The notes under the pieces: generated by a model | Told to the model about the DNA's origin: nothing | Database searches by the model: none | Seen by the model: only the letters and a program-made list of their open reading frames with translations | In this document: piece by piece, positions 29,339-41,890 of the stretch | How the letters are laid out: every line of letters starts with the position of its first letter | Numbering within the stretch: position 1 is the stretch's first letter | Made by a program: the position numbers and the translations under genes | NCBI GenBank assembly: GCA_963210315.1 | Contig: OY723314.1 | Span: 124,001 to 188,000, forward strand | Reading direction: 5' to 3' | Source: Rhynchopus euleeides | Lineage: Eukaryota; Euglenozoa; Diplonemea; Diplonemida; Diplonemidae | Length of the DNA stretch: 64,000 nucleotides

Positions 29339-31342
29339 ATGATGCGTACCTTTGCAGCGCTCGTTGTGCTGCCGGCCTACCTGGCGATGGCACAGGACTT
29401 CCCGATGTGCTCGGTGGAGAGCCCGTCGTGCCCTGACGGGCTGCACTGCGACTACGTGGCGAAGCGGTGCTACCACGCGCCGCGCCAGCTGGGGGAGGCG
29501 TGTGGGATCGAGTCGCTGCGCGGGTGTGCGGAGTACGACGGCAACACGACACACCCCCTTGAGTGCTCCACGTGGTGCGGGGTGTGTGTCCTGAAGGACG
29601 AGCTTGCGCGTCGTGAGGCGGGAGCGAAGGCAGCGCTTGCCAACAGGGCACGCCACATGAAGCGCGTGCACGCAAACGCGGAGCGGTGCGGGCTGACCAG
29701 CAACATCACTTTCATGAACTTCGAGGAGACGATTGTGTCGACAATGCCGATTGTGTACCCGCACAACGACGCGCAGCTGCGTGGGTTCCTTGCCGTGATC
29801 GCGAAGAACGGCTGCACGGCACGCCCTGTGGGTGCGACACACAGCAGCTCGCCTGTCATTGCATCCGCTTCGGAGAACGCCACCGTCGGGATTTCGCTTG
29901 CGGAGTACATCCCCGACGATGCCGCATGGGCTGGCGTCCTGAACGAGAAGGCCAGCACTGTGAAGGCCCCTGCCGGCTGGTCCCTGTTCCAGCTGTACGA
30001 GCTGGCCCGCCCGCACGGCTACTTCCTCCCGACGCAGACGGCAGGTCCCATCTTCACGCTTGCGGGGATTGTGACGAACACAGTGCACGGAGGGGTGTTC
30101 AACGCCGGGTTCCTGAGCGAGTACGTGCGGTCGCTGCGTGTGGCGGTGTGGACTGCTGCAGGTGACATGGCCGTGCGTGTGATCACCAGCGAGGCGGAGC
30201 TGCGCCACTGGCGCAACAGCTTCGGGATGCTGGGGCTGATCACGGGTGTGGAGTTCCACATGGAGAAGCGTGACGGGTTCATTGTCAGCACAGCGCGCCA
30301 CCACTTCAAGGACTTCACACGCGATGCTGTCGACCAGTACTTCCAGGACCTGGAGAAGGACTACATCTACTCCGAGTCTTTCTTCAACCCCTACAGGAAG
30401 GAGATTAACTCCGTGCTGTTCCAGAAGGGCAAGGTTGTGCCGGATGCGTGCAACGCTGTGGTGGACTCGTCGTGCACGTGGGACTACCCGAAGGCGAGGT
30501 GCAACGACGAGACCTGCTGCCACTACCAGTACAAGTTCGGGGACATCAACCTGTCGCAGAGCTGCCGTGCCATCTACACCCCGCAGAAGTCGATGGCTGA
30601 GATGAAGACTGCCTACAAGGGGCTGGACAGCGCCATGAGCAAGGTTCCGTACTTCGGTGCCCCGGACCTCCCCCCGACACAGAACGCAGAGATCTGCATC
30701 CTCGAGTGGGCTGACAAGATCAAGATGGGGACGGCACTGGAGACTGTGCTTGAGTTTGCTTTCTTCGACAGGACGTTCCTTGCGATCGACTCGGAGGTGG
30801 TGCAGAACGGGGAGGACGTGAACGATGGGTTCTACCTGCGTGCAGTGCCCCACGGCATCAAGCTGATGGCGTACTTCGTGCCGCGTGAGAACCTGTTCGA
30901 CATGCTGAGCATCATCCGTGAGGCCTACATCGAGGTGTCAGAGAAGACTGGGATCAAGCAGCTGGGCAACGCCGAGTTCCGGTTCCTCAACATCACAGAC
31001 AAGATGACGCTGCTGCCGACTGGTGCCCTCTCGGGTCAGCCGAAGACGGGGCAGTACGTCAACTGCGAGATGGTCTTCAACGTGTACCCTGGGGGCGACC
31101 ACTCGTGGGCGACCACCCTCTACAAGTACGAGCAGAAGATGCGGCAGCTGGACGGTTTCCTGCACACCGGCAAGAGCTTCTGCTACGACCTGGACTCGAA
31201 CGGTGAGATGAAGCCGTACCAGAACACCTCGTGCATCAAGGCCATCTTCAACGACGAGCAGAAGGCTACCTTCCAGACCTACCGTGCGTCCTCCGACCCT
31301 CTCACGCTGTTCGGTGGGGGTGCAGCCCTCGAGTTCTTCTAG
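29339..31342 (+). CDS. Secreted FAD-linked oxidase with Cys-rich N-terminus, copy 1
   Basis: 667 aa. A signal peptide (1-19, hydrophobic TFAALVVLPAYLAMA) and a compact Cys-rich module (C24 to C83, nine Cys) precede an FAD-binding PCMH-type domain (~125-310): ARPVGATHSSS with H168 where this family often binds FAD covalently, TNTVHGG, and SFGMLGLITGVEF. The C-terminal half resembles the substrate lobe of aldonolactone/sugar oxidases but has extra Cys clusters (C371-C409). It likely oxidises a small sugar or lactone outside the cell or in a vesicle, passing electrons to O2. The substrate cannot be told. The start follows CTTCACAG|ACACAACACAGACGAGACA, a possible trans-splice site. No intron; strongly G/C-ending codons. 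Confidence 0.85.
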   Translation: MMRTFAALVVLPAYLAMAQDFPMCSVESPSCPDGLHCDYVAKRCYHAPRQLGEACGIESLRGCAEYDGNTTHPLECSTWCGVCVLKDELARREAGAKAALANRARHMKRVHANAERCGLTSNITFMNFEETIVSTMPIVYPHNDAQLRGFLAVIAKNGCTARPVGATHSSSPVIASASENATVGISLAEYIPDDAAWAGVLNEKASTVKAPAGWSLFQLYELARPHGYFLPTQTAGPIFTLAGIVTNTVHGGVFNAGFLSEYVRSLRVAVWTAAGDMAVRVITSEAELRHWRNSFGMLGLITGVEFHMEKRDGFIVSTARHHFKDFTRDAVDQYFQDLEKDYIYSESFFNPYRKEINSVLFQKGKVVPDACNAVVDSSCTWDYPKARCNDETCCHYQYKFGDINLSQSCRAIYTPQKSMAEMKTAYKGLDSAMSKVPYFGAPDLPPTQNAEICILEWADKIKMGTALETVLEFAFFDRTFLAIDSEVVQNGEDVNDGFYLRAVPHGIKLMAYFVPRENLFDMLSIIREAYIEVSEKTGIKQLGNAEFRFLNITDKMTLLPTGALSGQPKTGQYVNCEMVFNVYPGGDHSWATTLYKYEQKMRQLDGFLHTGKSFCYDLDSNGEMKPYQNTSCIKAIFNDEQKATFQTYRASSDPLTLFGGGAALEFF

Positions 31343-31978
31343 AGAGACAGAGAGTTGGTGTGGTCATTCCTTCACGGGCATTATCACACTTCGCGTCTCG
31401 GAGGGACAGAGGGAGTGTTCCTGTGCTGTGGTGACGGGTGCGAATGGCCACACACTATTGCGAAACACACAGCTTTTTCTTTTTTGCGTCGATTCATAGC
31501 TTTTTCTGCTTTTCCATTCGAATCTCCCCCCCCACCAACATCTCAATTCCCACTTCTATCGAGACTTCCCTGAAACAATGGCACGAACATGGCGAGGTGT
31601 CAAGAAGTGAGAAGAGTGCCGGTCTTGCCACTCTTTTTGTGTGAAGTGCTTCTTGTCATCTGTCCGATGTTTTGTGACCAACCCGTGACCCCACGTGCCC
31701 TCCCCGCCTCCCGTGTTGCGTGTGTTGCGTTGCGTGTGCTTTGTAACGGAGCGCGGGTTCATGTCAAATTGCTTCCCCATCACACCCCCACCCACCCACC
31801 CACCATGCACCCCTTCCCCCCCCGTGTGTATGTCTCTCGTTTTGCACTCTCTTCCCCTTCCCACCATGTTTTGAATCTGGGATGGTCCTGCTGGGTCAGG
31901 GCTGTGCCAGCACCATCCCCCTTTGCGCTGGGCACGCGCGCGACGATCCGTGTCCCTGTTGCGAACTTCAGTGAATCC
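31343..31978. other. 3' flank of oxidase copy 1 (duplicated)
   Basis: Nearly identical to the flank of copy 3 (54,777-55,330) and, after ~31,480, similar to copy 2 (49,700-50,090). No gene is seen; a pyrimidine-rich stretch lies at 31,500-31,560. Confidence 0.6.
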
Positions 31979-34603
31979 CATACATCCTACTCTGGTTGAG
32001 TCTGGCAGAGTTCCGCAGACTTTTTTTTTATTTTTTTGACTTTTTCTTGACTTTTTTTAGTCTGCCAGAGTCAAGAAAAAGTCAAGGAAAAGTCAAAAAA
32101 AGTCAAAAAAAGTCCAAAAGCCAAAAAGTCAAGAAAAAGTCCAGGAGGTCCTAGGGTGATAGGTGTGGTGAATAACAGCAACACAACAGCAAACACATCA
32201 GCGACACACAGCTCGAGGCAAGAGGAGGTGGGGCGGGGTGTCATCCTGCAGAAGTCTCCAGTTGGCCAGCAAGGCGAAACGTACGGGGGAGAGAGAGCAC
32301 AGCCGGGGAAGCGACTCAGTGGCCTGATGAAGGGCGCTGAGTGGCGGCTGGTGCACTTCCCCTTCCATCCTTACCCGTAGGTAAGAGGTCAGACGGGCAT
32401 ATGCCCCATACTAGTAATCATTCTCAAGTACTACCTACACCCTAGACCTCCCTAGACGCAGCAGAGCTGCTTAAACAAGTTTACTTGGTAAAGAAAAGTC
32501 AAAGAAAAGTCCAGACATTCAAGGAAAAGTCAAGAAAAAGTCAAAGAAAAGTCAACAAAAGTCGACAAAAGTCCGAGAAATGTCCACAAAAGTCAGCCCA
32601 GTGCAGGACTCTTCGACAGAGGGGCGGGGGAGAGAGGATGCCGCTCGAAGCATCTGACGTTGAAAAGACAACGGGGGCGGCGACACAGATCCCTGCACAC
32701 AGCGAACACATACGCTATCTACCCGCTCCAGCACGTGCCCCAGGCAGAGGTCTCCCACCTGACGTTCAACGTGCGGGAGGGTGCTCGGGGACATCATCAC
32801 GACGGGTGGGGGGGCAGGCAAGGGATGTCCCGGTCCGGCTCGGCCCTCTCCAAGGTGCCCACGACTATCTCTTGATCAGATGGGCCTGCCAGGCGTTCGA
32901 TCTCCTTATCCAACGTTGCTTCCTTGGTGGATGGGTTGAGAAATGGGTCACAGAGCCCAGAGCGCGTGCACAAGCGGCTCTTCCTGGTGCTGTGCGATCG
33001 CCAAGAACCCCACAGACATGTACAATGGCCTCGTCGCGGACCCGTCAAAGTTCGCCGCCTCTGCCGATGATATGTCCCATGACGATGAGCTGGACGCCAG
33101 GAGGTGTGCGACAGGCGGCTCCGGGTCGAGCAGGTCATCAGATACACGCTGGGGCCAGCTCGACGTCCAGCAGCGTCGTCGGGGACGCTAAGGACGCCGC
33201 CGCGTACCTGCACACCGTCCGGATGTTACTGGGCGGGCGGACTCGGGTTGAGGTGATCAACCACCTAGATGCGATGTTGTTTTTCTGCTTCTGACTGTCA
33301 CGTTCTGGGCGACGCTGGGGTACTCTGCTGCCCTCGCCTTCCGCACAGAGACTGGTGATAGCTTATGGCAACAACACGCAAGCATGCCATTCCCATGGCA
33401 CAAAAAGGGTGCCGAGAAGGGCATCCCGAGCACCGGAAACGGAGCTTCCAACGAGACATGAAACACGGAGAGCCGCTGTTCCCGTAAGGCGGTGCGGACT
33501 ACTACATCGCGGGGTTTTCACGGGGGCAAACCGAGCGGGGCGCGCAAGAGAGGGAACTACTGACCTCCACGCGGAATGCCAGGGGTGCCTCAGAAGAGAC
33601 CCGTAAACACGCACCAAGGTTACCACTGCTCCCAGTGCACCCACTCGAACTACTCAGTAGTTTTTTGTACCACTCAGTAGTAAAACACCAACTCCTCCCA
33701 GTGGGTGGTGGTGGTGGTGGTGGTTTTTCAAAAAGTGCAAAAAATTACATCGTCCCAAAACGTGTTCCTGGGTGGTCAATGTGCCCAGAAATCAGGTTCC
33801 GGCCACTTCCGGGTGGAATTACGGGATTCTCAGCCGGATGCGGTGCGGCCAGGGGGCCCCCGCTGAAAACTGGGTCTCCCAATTTTCCCTTGCAAAAATC
33901 TCAGCCAAAATTTTCGCGAAAATCTCTATGTCCCAAAAATGTCCCGTGGCAAAAAAAAAAAAGTTTGTCCAAATGGCCAATCTAATTTTTGACTTTTTTC
34001 ACACCACCTCCACTTTCCACCACCACTGGGAGTTCTGGTAGTAACACTGGGAGCAGTGGTAACCTTGCACGCACCCGCGCAACCTGACCCCGGTCAGGCC
34101 AGAAGCACTGGGCTGACTTTTGTGGACTTTTCTTGGACTTTTCTTGGACTTTTCTTGGACTTTTCTTGGACTTTTCTTGGACTTTTCTTGGACTTTTCTT
34201 GGACTTTTCTTGGACTTTTCTTGGACTTTTCTTGGACTTTTCTTGGACTTTTCTTGGACTTTTCTTGGACTTTTCTTGGACTTTTCTTGGACTTTTCTTG
34301 GACTTTTCTTGGACTTTTCTTGGACTTTTCTTGGACTTTTCTTGGACTTTTCTTGGACTTTTCTTGGACTTTTGTAGACTTTTGTGGACTTTTGTTGACT
34401 TTTCTTTGACTTTTTTTGAGCTGTTGACTTTTTTTTGACTTTTTCGTGACTTTTCCTTGACTTTTTTGAGTTTTTTTTGACTTTTTCGAGTCTGGCAGAC
34501 TTTTTAAAAAAGTCAAGAAAATGTCAAAAAAAAGTCAAGAAAAAGTCAAAAATCGAGGTCCCCGACCAAAAGTCTGGCAGACTCTGCCAGACTATGATGT
34601 ATG
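31979..34603. mobile_element. 2.6-kb TIR element (CATACATC ends, 6-bp duplication) with 11-bp array
   Basis: The ends are CATACATC (31,979-31,986; inverted 34,596-34,603) and then AGTCTGGCAGAG (31,999-32,010; inverted 34,582-34,593), with a 10-bp length difference between the two blocks. The flanks carry GAATCC (31,973-31,978; 34,604-34,609). The copy-3 flank at ~55,449 shows an uninterrupted GGAATCCTGTG, an empty site. The left side has AAAAGTCAAG-type words and the right side their complement. Between ~32,170 and 33,620 there are short open segments without a recognisable domain; they may be a decayed gene. Confidence 0.85.
34112..34375. repeat. 11-bp satellite TTTTCTTGGAC, ~23 units
   Basis: Near-perfect repeats of GGACTTTTCTT. 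At each edge single-base variants appear (GTGGACTTTTG). Since 11 is not a multiple of 3 all frames are open, so the predicted proteins are artefacts. It is the array of the 31,979-34,603 element. Confidence 0.95.
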
Positions 34604-37445
34604 GAATCCTCTGAGTGTGCACACTGTTGTGCTGTCTTTTCTTGCTGGGCGTCGCTTCTCGTGTCGTCCTGAATGAGCCATCTCACAACGTGAGAGTGTC
34701 ATCCCCATCTCCAGTATGAAACCCAGCACCGTCAGGACAAGCAGGCAACATGGACACATATTGGACAGAAGACGGTGATTCTCGCTTCAGCTGCAGGCTG
34801 TGTGATCATCCAGTGACCTCATTACCCCTCTTGTGATTTGGCCGTGTGTTCGAGACACCCCCCCCCCCCCCCCCCACGATCTCTTGAGGTGACCGAGATG
34901 CACGGTTTTAATGAGTTGTCGCCCTGCCAGACACCTGGTGATACAGCATCATTGTGTTATTGTCGAGGTGTTTTATGTGTATCATCAGAATTTGCCTTTC
35001 GCACTGTGAAGGGTTGCGATGCAGCCTCCTCTTTTCACAAAGCCGAACAGAACATGGCAGCTGGAAGGTGGCGCTCCACATGTTTGTTGTCGATAGTCGG
35101 ATCGCAGCATTCGTGAGACGCCATCGTCACACCTGTCACCCATCGCACCCTGGTTGCACCCCTCTCAGTGACGCCCGTCCTCACCCTTCACGTGACCACA
35201 CCCCTCTCAGTTGATGTGTCTCCCGATGTGGCGTGCTTTTGTGCGGAGGCTGCACGCCAGCCAGGCTCGTTCCCAGGTCGCAGGACCTGAGCTGCCTGGT
35301 TTCCCGGCCCAGCGTCTCCCAGGCGACTGTCTGGGGTGTGGTTGTGGTGCATGCTTTTCTGCCTTTTTCTGAACTTTGCGGCTGGGTCCAGTCGGCCAGT
35401 GAGGTCACTACGAGTTCAGCTCACGAGCTCAGGATGTCGGGTGGACAACCGTCGCAAAGTTTTTGTTGTTGTGTGTCACTCTGTGGCGTGTCCATGTATC
35501 ACAGGCATACAGCTTGTTCCCTGTGTTTGCGTCTGTCTCCCTGCGTGCTTTGACGTGCTGCCCAGACATATTTTTCAGTGGGACTTGGGGCCCTTTATCG
35601 TCCAACACCCACTCGCTTGTCTGTTCAGTGACCACCTTCCCACCCCACCCCCCGCGACCTGCTGTCCTGTTCTGCTGATACATATGTGCTGGCTGCGACC
35701 TCTTTGAGGCTTCAGCTAGTGCTACATGCATAAACACCCTTTCGAATCCCCCAACACTATCGCCATCAGTCGAGCATCCTGTGTTTACAACCAGGTGATT
35801 CGGTCAGTACTTCATGTCACACCGATGCCGTCACAATTGTTTTTTGCCGCAACCACACCCCCGAATACAGCCATGCTTCCCAGTTGTTGTCATGTCTTGT
35901 CGCATCTTTTCACCTCTTCATGCTGTTTCTTGGCAGGAATAAGATCTGGCGTGCGGAGTCCCGCCTCTGACCCACGACTTGTTTCGCAGACGCTTCACAC
36001 TTTGGACTAAGGTTCTGCGTGTGTTGCCCGTCACTATTATCTCTTCGCCGTGTGCTGGGTTGCACAGAGGACTGTTCTTGGTACAGCTGCAGGAAGAACA
36101 GGAATTCCTGCAGTTGTTGAAGATACTCTGCAAAACTCTCAGCAACGACTGTATTGCCGATTGTTTCGTGACAGGGTCAGCGGAACTCAAGCTCCCTGAA
36201 ACCCGAGCACCCTGGTCTTTGGAGGTGTTCGGGGTTTGAGCAACTGGAGTCCCCGTAGCTTCCGCTTTGACTTCAAATTCACCGGCTTGTTTTGGCCGCC
36301 TGAACAAGAACAGTCCAGATCCCAACTCACCGAGGTGCATGTGTGCAACACGAGATGGTGTGCCTTTTGCTCGCCTTTTCAGAAGTTTTCTGCGAACGCC
36401 GGGTGCACCGTTCTCTCGTGTCGTGAGCTCGGCTAGCCCTGATTCACCCACACTTTTCTCTCTTGTTCCTTTCATAGGTTTCAGCATCCACCAACAAAGC
36501 GGAATGCGGCTGTCTAAATTTGAACTGACACAGATACACTTGAAATCAGTCGTCGGAGTCCACAGTTTTTTTTGTTGATGTTTTGACATCCACGTTCGCC
36601 GCTGTCACGACAGCGCTCGACGCGCACTGCCGTGTGGCAATCTTGGACTGTACCGCGCCGAAGATAATTGTTTTGCAGACAGCGGACGACATGCGGACGT
36701 GTGACTCGCCCAACCCGCTCTCCTCGCTGTCACTGGCTGGCAGGCTCGCCCTGAGAGATGAATTCAGCTACTGTGCGTTGTATGTGTGTCACCGTGCCCA
36801 GGCGGTGCAGGTGCCTCCATGCATTCCCTGCACGGCATGGCATGGCATCCCTGCACGGCATCTGCGCCCTCTTCGAAGCCAAAGGAGTGTTCCATGAAGA
36901 GAGAGCCAGCACCACCAAGGTGGTCATCAGCGACTGTGCTTGGAATGCACCGGTCAAGTCGCTCTCCAACTGCACCTTTGAGGAAGCCAACCGCAGCATC
37001 ACCAATACCCGCCCGCCTTTCCCTCAAGGTTGTCTTCCCTTCTCCCCTCCCGGGCACATTGCACCACACCCCTCCTTTCTCGAACTCTCTAACTTTGTCC
37101 CCTTGCCGTATCCAGCCCACGCCCCACACACCCCTTTCCCTTTTCCATTTTTGTGCAAGAGGCATGACCGTTTACGGCCCTGCGATCGAATTCTGCAAAC
37201 CGTTGCACGGCATCACACAGCCCTGCCCGCCACACGGCACCACATTGCATGTCGCACGGCATCACACCCAGCTTGCAAAGAGGGAGTCCCTCCCGTGTGT
37301 GCACAGCGTCCGTCGTTGCCTTCTCCCTGCTGACTGATCCCTCTTGCAGGAAGGGTGCCCACGTGCCACCTTCCGCATCCAGGAAGTATGCTTCAGCGGG
37401 GGAATGCAGGACGTGGCGCACCCACACCCAACGTGCAAGAGGCTG

Positions 37446-37860
37446 CTTCGTGCCCCTCGGGGCAGCCCTGCCCCAGAGGGGAGGAGGAGGTGCCAGAAGC
37501 AACGGCAAACCACCGCCGCCTCGAAGCAGACACGCATCAGGCAGCAAGGGCGCATCCCTCCTGGGGCGGTGTGGGCCCTGCCCGCGGTCCACAGAGCAAG
37601 TGTGCAGACTGTCCTCTCGGCAATCTGCTGTGTTCCGGACCCTTCCCCCCCCCCCCCCCTCCCTCTCCCCCCCTCCCCTCCCACCCCCTCCTCCCCACCC
37701 GCCACCCGCCACTCCCTGTGCCTGTGTGTGCCGCGATGCAGTGTGCTGGGGGTGCGTGCATGTCCAGCACCCCCGCCGACACTCCATGAGGTCTCCCTAA
37801 GCAACGGAAATGCGCCTGTCGCCTGCACCATGACGAGAAGGATGCTGCGCACATTCCGGA
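37446..37860. repeat. Conserved unit block with pyrimidine tract, copy 1
   Basis: A block of ~400 bp (CCCTCGGGGCAGCCCTGCCC ... CTCCATGAGGTCTCC) is almost identical at 50,870-51,290 and 58,329-58,750. It holds a >60-base C/T tract ahead of GCGATGCAG, which resembles a splice acceptor. The function is unknown. Confidence 0.75.
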
Positions 37861-38249
37861 ACCTTCGGAGGCTTGCACCTTGTTGTTGTCGTTGTTTTTC
37901 ACCTTTTACTCACCGCATATAGCGACGACTCATGGGGGTCTTAGCTCCGGTGCCGAGGATGGTGCGTTGTTGATGGATTTCCCCCCCTTCATAGGTGAAC
38001 ACCACTGATATTTTCCGAAACATTGCCAATTACAAGACGAACAAAGAACCTCCAGTACCCCCCAGGGTTCTGCCCTGGGGGGTACTGGAGGTCCTCATCC
38101 AGTCCCCCAAGACAATCTCTGATCTTCTTTCGGGCCATCAAGGGCTCTTGGTCTACTTCTGTCTGATGAATTAAGACCACATGAGGGCTTTACATCCCCC
38201 TCCCATTGTGCATTGATCTGCCTTGTACAACATATCTGGTGTGGTGACA

Positions 38250-38320
38250 ACAAAAAGGACTAACATTGCAAGAAGGTGCTGGGAGATTTACTTTTCCATT
38301 CACTCTCGACGATCAAACCC
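38250..38320. repeat. 71-bp dispersed motif, copy 2
   Basis: ACAAAAAGGACTAACATTGC...CACTCTCGACGATCAAACC. Also at 22,287-22,357 and 59,059-59,126, with the last ~30 bp alone at 22,378-22,405 and 29,229-29,262. It could be a short retroposon or a processing signal. Confidence 0.6.
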
Positions 38321-38545
38321 CGCCACTATGTTTCTGGCAATCTTCGATGTGGTGTTCTGCTAGAAGCATGGTTTCACAGAATTCTGACAGAAAAATGCCC
38401 AGAATTTCCAGATTTTTAAAATCTGCAGAATCTGAGAAATTCTGTAGAATTCTGCAGATTCTGAGAAATCTGACAGAATTCTGCAGAATTCTGTCAGATT
38501 CTGGGGAATTCTGAGAATTCTGGGAGAATTCTGAGAATTCTGCCA

Positions 38546-39883
38546 GTGGCTTGTGGCCAACTAGCAGCAGCCTGGTATGACAGGGTAGTCATACACAGGC
38601 TATGTACAGGGTCGGCCTCGTCCTGGACCAGTCGTAGGCTTATGCTACTGTTGGTTCTCAGGACTGGCCACCACTGCGCGGGTCAAATTTTTGGAAAGGG
38701 GGCCTTGACCAAAGGCAAACAGTTTTTGAGTTCTTGCACCACTTCATCTCGGGACTACTCTGATTGGATTCCTCGGATTCGTCGACACACTGTTTCAGAA
38801 CTGTGCACTTCTCCATCCACACCGGCATCGGGTCACCCGCTGAATGCCGTGAGGGCCGAAGCCCAGGGTCAGATTTCGGTACAAGGCGATTAACAGGTCG
38901 TTGAGAGGTTCGCAAGTTTAAATGTACCTACAAAATCTTCATGTACCCGTGATAGGGATTTAGTCATTGCTATAGGTGAAGATCAGAGCCCAGGCGGGAT
39001 GTAAGACAGGGTGTCGCAGATGCAACAATGTCTCCAGAGCCACTTTGTATGCCTTTGTTCGGGATGCCCCTTCACCTGTCGCGCTTAGGTTCCGTCCAAG
39101 TTCGCCGATTCCAGTGCTTCAAGAGAGCACACAGTTCCTTCCCAGTAGTCTTCATCCTCGGTTCCGAATCATCGCAGTCCCTCGAATCCATGGTGCAGAA
39201 CTAAATTCTCGAAAGGTGGTCAATGTTTTGAAAGGGGCCCGTGACCAGCGGAAATTGGAATTTTTGACCCAAACCTGCAAGTGTACTGTTGTTTAACGTT
39301 GTCCAAAGCCCCTTGCGGTGTGACAGTACATTCGTTATGTGAATATCTGTCACATGGCTATGGCAACACAGACACAGGCAAGCTGGGGAGGCGTCGCGTC
39401 CGTCGAAAAGATCATTTCTGCACAACTACCGGCATCGCAGCTACGGTAGAAGTGACTGACCCTGTTCTTGTAATCTTGACGCTGGAAAATTCCATTCGGA
39501 AATACCAAACACATCCACTGAAAGTGGATGGAATGGGCGTCAAGACCGTGATTTTTGGGGAGTGGACTGCCCTGTATCGTGAACCCGCTGAGGGTACAAA
39601 ATACAGAACAGGGAGGCACAGGTGCAGCACAACACAGGCAGGCAGGCAGGAAACAATGGGTGCAGGTCAGACAAAATGTTCGGTGTCAATCGGCTTGGTT
39701 TGGTTTGTAGTGATGATGCGGAACACACAACCCGCACCCAACCTCCAGATTCAGACCACTGTACCCATTTTCACCAGTTATATCCGCTCACTCAGAGCAA
39801 AACCTCATTTATTGCAGAATCGAAGAGTGATTGCAATCCCCAAAACAAACCGCACGCCAGAAGTGATGTGCGGTAGGTCTGGG
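38546..39883. other. Left interior of the large TIR element, no gene recognised
   Basis: Short open stretches (for example 39,281-39,946) have ordinary composition but no domain, no family signal and no conserved copy here. They could be a decayed transposase or non-coding. Confidence 0.35.
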
Positions 39884-40439
39884 CATGATATGACAAAGGT
39901 CTTAATAAGAAAAGGATCTTTTCACTTCTTTCTTAAGACGTCTTAATGCAGGTGCTGCATTAAATTTCTTAAATTAATGACCCCCATTATTTTTAAGAAA
40001 TGCAGGATTTCTTAAGATTTCTTAATGAAATGATGGACATTATTTCCATATCTCCCAGCATTAAAAATGTCCATCATTCTGAAAAAGATCTTTTAAGATC
40101 TTTTTCAGAATGATGGACATTAAAATGCTAGGCATTAAGAAACACGTCTTAGGGGGTCTTCGCTGGTCGACAAACTTCGACAAACTTCGTCGTTCGTCAC
40201 ATAATTAGGAAAACGGCTGTTTCAGGGGGTTTTTCACCGAAGACGGCAGTGTTCTGACGACGACGACAGGGGTCTTCGACAAAAACTTCGTCAGCGAAGA
40301 CCCCCCCCCCAAAAATGAATTAAAAACCGGTTTTTCGGGGATTCTCGCTGTTCGTCACCTGTCGTCAAATTTCGACAAAATTCGACAATTTTCACCTAAA
40401 CCGACGGAAAATGCACCAAAATGCACCACCCACAGCCTG

Positions 40440-40975
40440 GGTCGGCCCAGGGTCTGGACACCACTCCTGGACCCGGCCCAGTACGGGCGAGATCGGCCCA
40501 TAGCCGGCCCAGCACTGCCGAGATCGGCCCATAGCCGGCCCAGTACGGGCGAGATCGGCCCATAGCCGGCCCAGCACTGCCGAGATCGGCCCATGTCCGG
40601 CCCAGTACGGCCGAGATCGGCCCGTAGCCGGCCCAGCACTGCCGAGATCGGCCCATAGCCGGCCCAGCACTGCCGAGATCGGCCCATGTCCGGCCCAGTA
40701 CGGCCGAGATCGGCCCGTAGCCGGCCCAGCACTGCCGAGATCGGCCCATAGCCGGCCCAGTACGGGCGAGATCGGCCCATAGCCGGCCCAGCACTGCCGA
40801 GATCGGCCCATGTCCGGCCCAGTACGGGCGAGATCGGCCCATAGCCGGCCCAGCACTGCCGAGATCGGCCCATAGCCGGCCCAGTACGTGCGAGATCGGC
40901 CCATAGCCGGCCCAGTACTGCCGAGATCGGCCCATGTCCGGCCCAGTACGGGCGAGATCGGCCCATAGCCGGCCT
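40440..40975. repeat. 31-bp satellite CGGCCCATAGCCGGCCCAG, ~16 units
   Basis: The unit is CGGCCCATAGCCGGCCCAGC plus ACTGCCGAGAT, with ACTGCC/ACGGGC and ATAGCC/ATGTCC variants. The 31-bp period is confirmed by frame ends 31 bp apart. Open frames on the minus strand (YGPISAVLGR repeats) are artefacts. Confidence 0.95.
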
Positions 40976-41194
40976 AGTCGTAGGATGCTGAACGAAGACA
41001 GCCAGCAGGCGCTGCTCTTCGATGACTACTCCACAGAGACGAAGATCACGACACTCGTGGTCACAGACGTGCAGGCCTCGACCCTCTGCTTGGAGAAGTC
41101 TTTCGAGGGAATGCGGAAGGCGCTAAAAATCCACAACCATGTGATCCGGAAGTGCATTGCGGGCATGGCGGGTATGAGGCAGGTCATCGTCAGT
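40976..41194. other. Spacer between arrays
   Basis: A non-repetitive 220-bp stretch with no recognised feature. A short open segment (TKITTLVVTDVQAST) runs across it in the plus direction; its meaning is unclear. Confidence 0.3.
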
Positions 41195-41890
41195 GTCTGG
41201 ACAGCACTCCTGGGCTCGGCCCAGGGACTGGACATCACTCCCTGGCTCGGCCCAGTGTCTGGACAGCACTCCTGGGCTCGGCCCAGGGACTGGACATCAC
41301 TCCCTGGCTCGGCCCAGTGTCTGGACAGCACTCCTGGGCTCGGCCCAGGGTCTGGACACCACTCCTGGGCTCGGCCCAGTGTCTGGACACCACTCCCTGG
41401 CTCGGCCCAGGGACTGGACAGCACTCCTGAGCTCGGCCCAGTGTCTGGACAGCACTCCTGGGCTCGGCCCAGGGTCTGGACACCACTCCCTGGCTCGGCC
41501 CAGGGTCTGGACATCACTCCTGGGCTCGGCCCAGTGTCTGGACACCACTCCCTGGCTCGGCCCAGGGTCTGGACATCACTCCTGGGCTCGGCCCAGGGTC
41601 TGGACAGCACTCCTGGGCTCGGCCCAGGGACTGGACAGCACTCCTGAGCTCGGCCCAGTGCCTGGACAGCACTCCTGGGCTCGGCCCAGGGACTGGACAG
41701 CACTCCTGAGCTCGGCCCAGTGCCTGGACAGCACTCCTGGGCTCGGCCCAGGGTCTGGACACCACTCCCTGGCTCGGCCCAGGGTCTGGACATCACTCCT
41801 GGGCTCGGCCCAGTGTCTGGACAGCACTCCTGGGCTCGGCCCAGTGTCTGGACACGACTCGTCGGCTCGGCCCAGTGGGTCGAGCCCAGG
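41195..41890. repeat. 31-bp satellite GGACAGCACTCCTGGGCTC, ~22 units
   Basis: The unit TCTGGACAGCACTCCTGGGC + TCGGCCCAGGG shares GGACAGCACT and CTCGGCCCA with the array at 42,590, differing mainly between them. Offsets of 62 and 279 bp between identical frames equal 2 and 9 x 31. Confidence 0.95.

Larger units (their letters stand above)
34604..38366. other. Downstream part of duplicated unit 1
   Basis: Several blocks recur in units 2 and 3: 35,040-35,530 (with 50,096-50,470 and 56,180-56,690), 36,230-36,480 (with 57,240-57,490), and 37,240-37,860 (with 50,870-51,290 and 58,140-58,740). Frames shift between copies, so most is non-coding. One stretch, 36,830-37,028, reads as open coding-like sequence (LFEAKGVFHEE, TKVVISDCAW) ending CTCAAG|GT, with a good acceptor CTCTTGCAG|GAAGG at ~37,350; it could be an exon of an unrecognised gene. 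Confidence 0.45.

Noticed and set aside
32485..33294. Transposase gene in the 2.6-kb element
   Set aside because: The frame begins in repeat-derived Lys/Ser-rich sequence and shows no domain; frame changes follow. At most a decayed gene.
37260..37850. Proline-rich and Arg-rich frames in the duplicated spacers as genes
   Set aside because: Frames shift between the three copies and cross simple C/T runs; coding status is not supported, only possible short exons.
39281..39946. 221-aa frame as a gene
   Set aside because: No domain, no start context and no conservation; it runs over the left end of a nested transposon (39,884).
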